Part shown: positions 6,997 to 14,037 of the stretch, piece by piece
How the letters are laid out: each line of letters starts with the position of its first letter
Numbering within the stretch: position 1 is the first letter of the stretch
Assembly (NCBI GenBank): GCA_022827025.1
Contig: JAJDTT010000293.1
Coordinates: forward strand, 1-32,718
Direction: 5' to 3'
DNA: 32,718 nucleotides
Source of the DNA: Acidobacteriota bacterium
GTDB lineage: Bacteria; Acidobacteriota; UBA6911; RPQK01; JAJDTT01
Position numbers and translations under genes: made by a program
Notes under the pieces: model-generated
Databases searched by the model: none
Told to the model about the DNA's origin: nothing
Seen by the model: only the letters and a program-made list of their open reading frames with translations

Positions 6997-9579
6997 GTGA
7001 GAGAGGAAAGAGGAGCGTTTCCGGAGCGGGGGTTTTCCTACCCCCGCTTTCGCAGCCTGCTGTCGCTGGCCATTGGTCACGGCAGGTCCGAAAGGAGGCG
7101 CCCGAAAGACGCTCCGGAATGGGGGACAGGAAAGTCCCCCCTCCTGGCGCTCCTTGTCCTGATGCTCCTCGGAGTTGCTCCCGTCTTCGGAGAGGACCAG
7201 GCGCGGCTCCTGAGGGAACGGAGCGTGGAGGTTCTGCGCCAAGCGCTGGAAGGCGAGACGGGGTGGGTCCGGATCCGGGCCGCCGAAGCCCTGCTCTGGC
7301 ACAACAACGGCGAGGGCGTGAAGGAGGTCTTCTCCGGCGAGGCGCCGGAACCCGGCTCGAGTCACGAGATCGGAGTCTGGCAGATCCTGGCCCAGGCGAC
7401 GCTCCGGAAGAGCCAGCACGAGCAGGAGCGCCAGCAATACGTGGACCGGATCCTCCAAGCTTTCCTGTCGAGTGAAGCCGAAAGGGGAAGCCGGGCGGCG
7501 GAGGCCCTGGTCAGGCTGGGGTTCGCGGGCCGGCCGGAGGAACTGCTTCGGTTGGCCCGCGAGGGTCGGCAGGCCCGGCAGGTGGACGCCCTTTGGCTGC
7601 TGGCTGCCTCCGGAGAGGACGATGATCGTACGGCGCTCGCCTCGCGCTTGGATTCTCCCGACACGGCTGTTCGCGCCAGGGCGGCCTACGCGCTCCGCCG
7701 CCTGGAGAGCGCCGGTCCCGATGTCCGTAACGCTTTGGAGCGGGCCCTGTCCGCTGAGGCCGCCGATTCAAGTGCCCGGATCTACCTCCTGAGCGGGCTC
7801 TACGTGCACGGCAACGGGGAAATCAGTCCCCCGGTCCGGTCCGAACTGCTTGGCTACGTCACGGACGGGACCCGGGAGCAGAGGTTGGAGGCCGTCGAGG
7901 CCCTGGCTCAGACCGGAGGCAAAGTCCAGGTCCCACTCCTGGAACCGCTGATTCGCCAGGGGACCGAACCGGAGATCCGCGTCGCCGCCGCCAATGCGCT
8001 GCTGCGGGTCGAGCGGCGGGACTTCCGGGGCCTGGGGTGGGTGGACTGGTTCGTGGTCGCCGCCTACGGCGCCTTCATGCTGGGCGTGGGCTGGTACTAC
8101 TCCCGCCGCCAGACCGACACCGAGGAGTATTTCCTGGGCAGCCGCAGCCTGGGTTCGTTCGTCATCGGGATTTCGCTCTACGCCACCTTGTTGAGCACGA
8201 TTTCCTATCTGGCGGTTCCCGGGGAGCTGGTCAAGCACGGACCGGGCATCGTCGTCTGGGGAATGTTGGGGATCCCTCTGATCGTCGTGTTCTGCGGCTT
8301 CTTCCTCCTGCCCGTTTTCATGAAGCTGCGCATCACCAGCGCCTACGAACTCCTGGAGGGCCGTCTGGGAATCGGGGTCCGGATCACGGCGGCGGTGATC
8401 TTCATCCTGACGCGCCTGGTCTGGATGGCTCTGCTCATCTACCTGGCGGCCAAGGCGGTGGTGGTCATGGTGGGTTGGCCCGAATCGGCGACGCCCATGG
8501 TGGTGATGGTGGCCGGGGCAATCGCGGTGCTCTACACCGCCCTCGGGGGTCTGCGGGCGGTCGTGATCACGGACGTCATTCAGTTCGTCATCCTCTTTGC
8601 CGGAGGGCTGATCACCATGGCGATGGTGACCATGGACATCGGTCTCGGGGGTTGGGTCCCGACCTCATGGGCGCCCCACTGGGACGAGATTCCGGTCTTC
8701 GACTGGAACCCGGCCGTGCGGGTGACGGTGATCGGATCGATCCTCTCCGGCGCGGTGTGGAGCATCTTCACCTACGGTTCGGACCAGGTGGCCATTCAGC
8801 GTTACCTGGCGACCCGGGACACCAGGGCCGCCCGGCGCGCCCTGTACATCAACATCGGCGCCGGCATCGCCGTCTCGGTTCTGCTGGCCGGGCTGGGCTT
8901 CTCGGTCCTGGGATTCTTCCAGACCCATCCCCACGCCATCGCCGACGGCAAGGATCTGCTGGCGGACGCCGATTTCCTGTTTCCCCACTTCATCGCCAAC
9001 TTTCTGCCGCAGGGATTGGCCGGCCTGGTCATCGCGGCCATGTTCGCCGCCGCCATGTCGAGCCTGGACTCGGGCATCAATTCCATCGTGACCGTGTTCC
9101 ACGTCGATTTTCTGGGCCGTTTCCGCCGCCGGAAACTGCGGAAGGAACACAGCGTCAAACTGGCCCGGGCGCTGGTGCTGGGGATCGGCATCGCGGTGGT
9201 TCTCCTCAGTGCGCCGGTGGGCAACGTCCCCGGCAACATCACCGAGGTGACCAACAAGACCAACGGCCTTTTCGTCGCCCCCCTGTTCGGACTCTTCTTC
9301 ATGTGCCTGTTCGTGCCGTTCTCGACGCCGTTCGGCGCCATCGTGGGGGCGGCCTACGGTTTTTCCTTCGCCTTCCTCTGGGCCTTCTGGGACCAGTGGA
9401 CCGGCGGGCCGAGCCTCAGCTTTCAGTGGATCTACCTGTTCCCGTTCATCGTCCACGTCGCGGTGGGCTCGGCCGCGAGCCTGCTGCCGACCCGCGGCAG
9501 GTCCTGGCGGTTCCTCCTCGTCTGCAGCCTCGCCGCCGGGGCCCCAATAGCAATCGCCTTCCTGTTATTGAGTTCGTAA
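6997..9579 (+). CDS. HEAT-repeat / sodium:solute symporter fusion protein
   Basis: 860 aa. Residues about 70-340 are helical repeats of HEAT/PBS-lyase type (for example VRIRAAEALLWHN, VRARAAYALRRLES, RVAAANALLRVE). Residues about 347-860 form a complete SSS-family sodium symporter: first membrane helix WVDWFVVAAYGAFMLGVGWYY, then YFLGSRSLGSFVIGISLYAT, LYTALGGLRAVVITDVIQF and SSLDSGINSI, with about 13 hydrophobic segments. A hydrophobic stretch at about 49-63 (LLALLVLMLLGVAPVFG) looks like a signal or anchor, which would place the HEAT part outside the cytoplasm. The start is uncertain: GTG at 6997 touches the upstream stop, and the only ATG near the anchor (7162) would leave too short a signal. 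The first 50 residues contain two repeat hairpins (7025-7048, 7121-7140). Likely imports a product of the neighbouring glycosidase or a related sugar. Confidence 0.85.
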   Translation: MREERGAFPERGFSYPRFRSLLSLAIGHGRSERRRPKDAPEWGTGKSPLLALLVLMLLGVAPVFGEDQARLLRERSVEVLRQALEGETGWVRIRAAEALLWHNNGEGVKEVFSGEAPEPGSSHEIGVWQILAQATLRKSQHEQERQQYVDRILQAFLSSEAERGSRAAEALVRLGFAGRPEELLRLAREGRQARQVDALWLLAASGEDDDRTALASRLDSPDTAVRARAAYALRRLESAGPDVRNALERALSAEAADSSARIYLLSGLYVHGNGEISPPVRSELLGYVTDGTREQRLEAVEALAQTGGKVQVPLLEPLIRQGTEPEIRVAAANALLRVERRDFRGLGWVDWFVVAAYGAFMLGVGWYYSRRQTDTEEYFLGSRSLGSFVIGISLYATLLSTISYLAVPGELVKHGPGIVVWGMLGIPLIVVFCGFFLLPVFMKLRITSAYELLEGRLGIGVRITAAVIFILTRLVWMALLIYLAAKAVVVMVGWPESATPMVVMVAGAIAVLYTALGGLRAVVITDVIQFVILFAGGLITMAMVTMDIGLGGWVPTSWAPHWDEIPVFDWNPAVRVTVIGSILSGAVWSIFTYGSDQVAIQRYLATRDTRAARRALYINIGAGIAVSVLLAGLGFSVLGFFQTHPHAIADGKDLLADADFLFPHFIANFLPQGLAGLVIAAMFAAAMSSLDSGINSIVTVFHVDFLGRFRRRKLRKEHSVKLARALVLGIGIAVVLLSAPVGNVPGNITEVTNKTNGLFVAPLFGLFFMCLFVPFSTPFGAIVGAAYGFSFAFLWAFWDQWTGGPSLSFQWIYLFPFIVHVAVGSAASLLPTRGRSWRFLLVCSLAAGAPIAIAFLLLSS
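7025..7048. repeat. Hairpin, loop TTTCCT
   Basis: Perfect 9-bp stem AGCGGGGGT closing loop TTTCCT, the complement of AGGAAA. Lies within the first 20 codons of the HEAT/SSS gene and encodes GFSYPR. Confidence 0.85.
7121..7140. repeat. Hairpin, loop AGGAAA
   Basis: Perfect 7-bp stem GGGGGAC closing loop AGGAAA. Encodes GTGKSP just before the hydrophobic signal/anchor of the HEAT/SSS protein. Its inner stem is the same as that of the 30203-30234 hairpin in the opposite orientation. Confidence 0.85.
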
Positions 9580-9588
9580 TCCCGGGAG

Positions 9589-9649
9589 CGGCGACATCCC
9601 TGTCGCCGAAGGAGCGGCGTCGTCCGGAGCGGCGGCGTCCTCGCCGCCG
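9589..9649. repeat. Hairpin cluster between convergent genes
   Basis: Begins 9 bp after the stop of the HEAT/SSS gene. Hairpin 9589-9608 has an 8-bp stem CGGCGACA and loop TCCC. Hairpin 9630-9649 has an 8-bp stem CGGCGGCG and loop TCCT, and is the copy of 98-117. Between them, GGAGCGGCG recurs, the same leader that precedes the hairpins at 25040 and 32480. A degenerate hairpin, GGGCG...CGCCC around CAAGAATG, follows at 9819-9838. Confidence 0.85.
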
Positions 9650-9805
9650 TCTTACGACCTCGCATTCGAGAAAAACCGAGCGGCCGCATCGTCTCGACCC
9701 GCCGGTGTTCGTCCTCACCCCCTCAACGCAAAAACGAGCGAAAGGACCGGCCTCCCTTCGAAGAAAAGAACCGAGACGTCCGGCCGCCGAGCTTCGATTT
9801 CACCC
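9611..9805 (+). repeat. Intergenic repeat module, copy B (inverted copy of 1-168)
   Basis: Plus-strand match to the reverse complement of 1-168. It contains 58 bp (9683-9740) absent from copy A and bounded by CGAGCG words (9677-9682, 9735-9740). The module lies between the convergent HEAT/SSS and FG-GAP genes. I see no open reading frame with family features in it. Confidence 0.8.
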
Positions 9806-9861
9806 AACGCTCGAAAGAGGGCGCCAAGAATGACGCCCCTCCAGTCCCCCCTCGCGTCCCC

Positions 9862-12633
9862 CTACTCGGAGTTCAGTTCGATGCTCACCCGGTCCAGGAT
9901 CGGGTAGGAGTCTCCGTTGTCGGACTCGAAGACGGCCTGATACTGGAGGACGCGGTCGCCCCTCTCCAATGGGAAGCGGTCCCCGGTCACTCGGCGCCAG
10001 GGCTTTTTCTCCAGTCCGGACGGATCGGCTCCGGACCGGATGCGGAAGCTCAGCCGGCTGAGGGCCGGCATTTCGGCCGTGGCCGTGAGCCGGCCTCCGC
10101 TACGGCCCCCGGTCCAACGAAACAGGGAAGACTCGTAGGTCTGGCGCCAGCTCCGGTCGTAGATGTGGCCCACGTCGGTCAGGTAGATGGTATGTGCCCC
10201 CAGGGATGGGAGCCCCACCGTCCTGGGGGCGGTGAAGCGGTTCCCATCGTTGTAGAAGACCTTGGAGTCGATGCGGTGGTCTCCGTGCCGGGTGTGGCAG
10301 ACGACGGCCAGGTCGAGGAGACCATCCTGATCGAAATCTCCCGCCATGGCGTCGCTGGCGCTGTCGCACACGAGCCGGGTCTTGTTCCCGGGGCGCAGGC
10401 CGTCCCGGCTCCCCCAGAACAGGTAGGAGGGTATGGACTCGCGGACGCCGGTGCCGTGATAGGAGGGCGCGAACAGATCCAGGAATCCGTCCCGGTCGAA
10501 GTCGGCCACCAACGGAGCCAACTGGCCCATGCCGGGCAGCCACTGGGCGTTCCAGGGCGTGAAACCCTTCTCCGATCCCCAGAAGATGAAGAGTCCCACG
10601 TCGAAGGAGCGGGTGGTGGGGTCGGCGTAGCCCCCCACGATCAGGTCCAGGTATCCATCGGAGTTGAGATCGGCCGTTTCCTGGTTGGCCGCCCAGGGCA
10701 CGTAACCGATGGGATCCAGTTCGCGGCTCAGGCCGTCCGGGCCGCCCCACAAGATTCCCACCTCTCCGCCCGGCGAGCTTCCCGACAGGTCCAACCAGCC
10801 GTCCCGGTTGAAGTCGGCCAGGGTCAGCACCGAGGGTAGAACCCGGCGCCGCGTCCGGTGGTAGCCGGTGGCCGAGCCGTAGTAGACGATGGTTTGAGCG
10901 GGGTCGAATCGGTTGAGGACCAGATCCAGGTAGCCGTCGCGGTCCAGGTCGGCGACGTTGCCGGAAGAGACATGGTTTTCGGCGAGGATGGTCCGGGGAC
11001 GGTCGAGGTCGAATCCCTCGGGTGTGCCCCGGAGGATATGGGCGCCCGTGTCGGGGCCCATCTGACCGCCGTGTCCGGAGTTCATGGCCACCAGATCGGT
11101 GATGCCGTCCGAGTTCAGATCGGCGGCCACGGCTCCGTAACCGGCGCTGAAGGGGATGACCCAGCGATGCTCGGGGTCGAAGCCTCCCTTGCCGCCCCAG
11201 TAAACGTAGAGGGGAACCCTTTCGTCCAAGGCTCCGCCCTGGCTATTGGAGAGCACGATCCGGGCCGGCAAGGGTCCCTCCGCCGGGACCGTCAGAACGT
11301 GGACGGCGCCGGAGGAGGGGATGCCCCGGCTCGCCGGCCGGAAGGAGCGGCCGCCGTTTCCGAAGAATACGGCGGACTCGGCGCTGAAACTCGAGTGGCC
11401 CTGGTAGACGGCCACCGCCAGATCGGCCCTCCCGTCGCCGTCCAGATCACCGATCGCGGAGGCCGAAGGGTGATCCACGTCCAAACTCGACGAGCGGGCA
11501 GGATCGTAGTTTCCCGCATCTCCCCAAAGCACCCGAATCCCGCCCGGACGGTCGGCCGCGCCCCGCTCGCCCCCCGACGCATGCCGGATGCCGAACTCGG
11601 TGAGCGCCAGGTCGGCATGTCCGTCGCCGTCCAGATCGCCGATGGAGATGTGGGAAGCGGGTCCGGACCGGTGACGGTTCGGCTGGTTCCAGTTGCGCCG
11701 GGCGCCGGCGTTGACGGTGTAAAGGGTCCCCTCATCGGTTCCGGCCACCAGGTCGGCGCGTCCGTCCCCATCGATGTCCCCGGCCGCCAGACAGACGGCC
11801 TCCGGGCCCGGCAGGGGGACGCGGGTGAAACTCGGGGGCAGGGTCGCAGGCGACGATTCGGAAGCCGCCCAGAAGACCCGGATCTCGTTTTCCGAGGTCA
11901 GCACGGCAACGTCCCGGGCTCCGTCGGCGTCGAAGTCGGCCGCCTTCAAGTCGACCGAAACGGGGAGCTCACGGCTCTGGCGCCTGCCGAGAAAAAAGCC
12001 CAGCCGGCTGCCCCAGAACACCTTCATGACCATCCTGTCCACCGGTTTGCCGTCCGGCTGCCTGCGGGGGGCCTGGCCCAGGACGACGATATCGGGCCAG
12101 CGGTCCCGGTTCAGATCGGCGATGGCCACGGCTCGAGGGTCCCAGGCCGGCAGGACGCCGGTGATCCGGTTGGAACTCCAGCCCTCCCGGCCTCCCCAGG
12201 CGATGGAAATGAACCTGCGGGGGTGTTGAATCCCGTCGGGATTGGGGCAGAAGACCAGGTCGGCGAAACCGTCCCGGTTCAGGTCTCCCGCCGCCGCGCG
12301 GAGACTCCCCAGCACCGCCAGGGAGGAGTGGGAGGGGGTCCGGCCGGCGTCGAACTGGGCCCAAGTGGCGTCGACGTAGGTGAGGCTGTCGTGAGTATTG
12401 TTGAAGATCAGGTCCAGGTAGCCGTCCTGGTTCAGATCGAAGCGGTGAATGGTGCGGACGGTTCCGTCTCGCGAGACGTAGATGTTCTGGCCGGAGGCGT
12501 CCAGACGTCCGTCGGCAAAGTCCTCGAAACTGTCTTCAATCCAACTCTGTGCCCTCATGGCGGGGAAAGCCGCCGCCAGCAAGAGAGCCGGCAGGAAGGG
12601 CAGGTGGGAAAAGCGGCGACAGGAATTCGGCAT
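9862..12633 (-). CDS. Large secreted FG-GAP/VCBS repeat protein
   Basis: 923 aa from the ATG at 12631-12633, six bases after GGGAGG; a TTG two codons upstream overlaps that ribosome site and is unlikely. Signal peptide at about 1-28 (FLPALLLAAAFPAMRAQ). I count about 13 calcium-loop repeats of the form DxNxDGxxDL (for example DLNQDGYLDL, DIDGDGRADL, DFDRDGFLDL), spread over the chain. They imply one or two integrin-alpha-like propellers binding calcium. The last 100 residues (ending VLQYQAVF...PILDRVSIEL) resemble the beta-sandwich that closes many secreted proteins of this type. Distinct from the CRTAC1 protein: no ASPIC/UnbV domain. Probably extracellular and adhesive or polysaccharide-associated; the partner is unknown. 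Confidence 0.85.
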   Translation of the reverse strand: MPNSCRRFSHLPFLPALLLAAAFPAMRAQSWIEDSFEDFADGRLDASGQNIYVSRDGTVRTIHRFDLNQDGYLDLIFNNTHDSLTYVDATWAQFDAGRTPSHSSLAVLGSLRAAAGDLNRDGFADLVFCPNPDGIQHPRRFISIAWGGREGWSSNRITGVLPAWDPRAVAIADLNRDRWPDIVVLGQAPRRQPDGKPVDRMVMKVFWGSRLGFFLGRRQSRELPVSVDLKAADFDADGARDVAVLTSENEIRVFWAASESSPATLPPSFTRVPLPGPEAVCLAAGDIDGDGRADLVAGTDEGTLYTVNAGARRNWNQPNRHRSGPASHISIGDLDGDGHADLALTEFGIRHASGGERGAADRPGGIRVLWGDAGNYDPARSSSLDVDHPSASAIGDLDGDGRADLAVAVYQGHSSFSAESAVFFGNGGRSFRPASRGIPSSGAVHVLTVPAEGPLPARIVLSNSQGGALDERVPLYVYWGGKGGFDPEHRWVIPFSAGYGAVAADLNSDGITDLVAMNSGHGGQMGPDTGAHILRGTPEGFDLDRPRTILAENHVSSGNVADLDRDGYLDLVLNRFDPAQTIVYYGSATGYHRTRRRVLPSVLTLADFNRDGWLDLSGSSPGGEVGILWGGPDGLSRELDPIGYVPWAANQETADLNSDGYLDLIVGGYADPTTRSFDVGLFIFWGSEKGFTPWNAQWLPGMGQLAPLVADFDRDGFLDLFAPSYHGTGVRESIPSYLFWGSRDGLRPGNKTRLVCDSASDAMAGDFDQDGLLDLAVVCHTRHGDHRIDSKVFYNDGNRFTAPRTVGLPSLGAHTIYLTDVGHIYDRSWRQTYESSLFRWTGGRSGGRLTATAEMPALSRLSFRIRSGADPSGLEKKPWRRVTGDRFPLERGDRVLQYQAVFESDNGDSYPILDRVSIELNSE

Positions 12634-12936
12634 GGTCAACCTCCCTTGAGGGTCGGCGTCAGTTCACCCGGAGGGTCCGGCTTCGACGGCCCGGAGGCAC
12701 ATCGCCTTCCTGGCGGAACCAGCGCGCGACCGCGTGAAGAAGCCGAGAGTTGGAGCCGGAAGTCGAGCACACTTTACAGCCCGTGGTGAAAGTCCCGCGA
12801 GCGCCGAGACCGTTCCTGCGCCCGCCGGACAAGGCGCGATTCGGATGCATACCGGGAGTATGTGAGCCCATAGCAACGCCGTCCGCGCACGATGCAGGGA
12901 CGGTCGAATGCCGCGATGACTTTTGCCACGGGCCGT
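12634..12936. other. Intergenic region without recognisable gene (303 bp)
   Basis: Lies between the SDR gene and the FG-GAP gene, both minus strand. It holds the FG-GAP ribosome site (GGGAGG, complement at about 12640-12645). I see no convincing promoter, no family-like frame, and none of the repeat hairpins found elsewhere. Confidence 0.6.
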
Positions 12937-13713
12937 TTACTCCGGGAGAGGCAGCTTGCTCATCATCCCGCCGTCCACGTTGATGGCGATCCCCGTGACG
13001 TATGCGGAGAGAGGAGAGGCCAGAAACAGAGCCATGTTGGCGATGTCTTCCGGCAGTCCCACGCGCCCCAGAGGCAGGGAGGCCACCAGCCTCTCCATGT
13101 AGGCGTCCCGATCCTCATTGCTGGTGAAGGACCGGTCCAGCATCGGAGTCTGGATGCAACCGGGACAAATGGTGTTGACGCGGATGTTGTACTGGCCCAA
13201 GTCTCGGGCCATGTCCCTGGTCATGGCCAGGATGCCCCCCTTGGCGGCGGCATAGGGTGCGATCTGTCCGGTGGTGGCCAGGGCCTGCACCGAGGCGGTG
13301 TTGACGATGCTGCCGCCGCCGTTCCGGATCATGGAGGGAATGGCCCTGCGGCTGCAGAAGAACACACTCTTCAGGTTGACGGCGATCTGCCGGTCGAACT
13401 CCTGGTCCGTGAATTCCAGGAATTCCTGGTAGTGCTCGATGCCGGCGACGTTCACCAGGGCGTCGACGGTCCCGAAGCCGGCCAGGATCTTCTCGAATGC
13501 GGCGTCGGTGCTCCTCTCGTCGCCGACGTCCGCCTGCACCTCCAACGTATCTCCACCCCTCTGCCGGATCTCTCGGGCCGTCTCCCGGGCGGTTTCGAAA
13601 TTGATGTCGACGACCGCAACTGTGGCGCCGTGCTCGGCGAACTTCAGCGCCACCCCCCGGCCGATGCCGGCGCCGGCGCCGGTGACCACTGCCGTCTTGC
13701 CGCTCATGTTCAT
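12937..13713 (-). CDS. SDR-family NAD(P)-dependent oxidoreductase
   Basis: 258 aa from the ATG at 13711-13713, nine bases after GGAGG; a longer frame to 13842 has no ribosome site and does not look like an SDR N-terminus. Classical SDR: cofactor motif TGAGAGIG at 11-18, an Asp after the second strand (VAVVDIN) suggesting NAD(H) preference, NVAG in place of NNAG, catalytic Ser in NTASVQA, and Tyr/Lys in YAAAKGG. The C-terminus INVDGGMM is typical. Reaction inferred: oxidation of a hydroxyl of a sugar, polyol or similar compound; substrate not readable from sequence. Diverges from the TonB-receptor gene. Confidence 0.9.
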   Translation of the reverse strand: MNMSGKTAVVTGAGAGIGRGVALKFAEHGATVAVVDINFETARETAREIRQRGGDTLEVQADVGDERSTDAAFEKILAGFGTVDALVNVAGIEHYQEFLEFTDQEFDRQIAVNLKSVFFCSRRAIPSMIRNGGGSIVNTASVQALATTGQIAPYAAAKGGILAMTRDMARDLGQYNIRVNTICPGCIQTPMLDRSFTSNEDRDAYMERLVASLPLGRVGLPEDIANMALFLASPLSAYVTGIAINVDGGMMSKLPLPE

Positions 13714-14037
13714 CTGATTCGTCCTCCGAATTCCTGAGATCCGGTTCTTACGGCGCCCCCTGGTGAGAAGTGGGAACTTAATGATGGCGTAAATTATAAG
13801 GCTTGACGATGTCGAATGGCGCGTGGTAAAAATAAGCCACACGCGGGCTCGATCCCAGAGGGCTCGATATCTAATTTTCCTGGACGAAATTAACCAGGAT
13901 CAAGTTTGGTAGGAACTGTCCTAATCAGGGTATCCGTAGCCGACACAGGTTATAGACGGGAACTTGTATCCTACTACGACCGAGCGCGTTCCCAGGCGCT
14001 CCCTTCCATCTGTTTTCTTCTGAAATAAGGAGAGGTC
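13714..14037. promoter_or_regulatory. Divergent intergenic region with possible promoter and two dyads
   Basis: 324 bp, clearly more AT-rich than its surroundings, between the divergent SDR and TonB-receptor genes. On the minus strand 13793-13798 reads TATAAT, a perfect -10 match, though I see no good -35. On the plus strand TTGACG at 13803-13808 is 18 bp from TAAAAA. Two dyads could be operators: TCCTGG-N10-CCAGGA (13878-13899) and TAGGA-N4-TCCTA (13910-13923). AAGGAGAGG just before 14038 is the receptor's ribosome site. None of the loop-conserved repeat hairpins occurs here. Confidence 0.45.

Noticed and set aside
4312-7458. Long minus-strand frame (1048 codons) opposite the GH38 gene
   Set aside because: Antisense shadow caused by GC-rich codon use; no family motif, while the plus strand has clear GH38 features and a ribosome site.
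8037-9833. 598-codon plus-strand frame overlapping the symporter
   Set aside because: Out-of-frame Gly/Arg/His-rich reading of the SSS gene; the membrane helices are in the other frame.
10858-12789. Long plus-strand frame opposite the FG-GAP gene
   Set aside because: Mirrors the calcium-loop repeats on the other strand; composition is dominated by Val, Gly and Asp shadows and no domain is recognisable.
12640-12936. Possible sigma-70 promoter for the FG-GAP gene
   Set aside because: Only weak hexamers with wrong spacing could be found on the minus strand.
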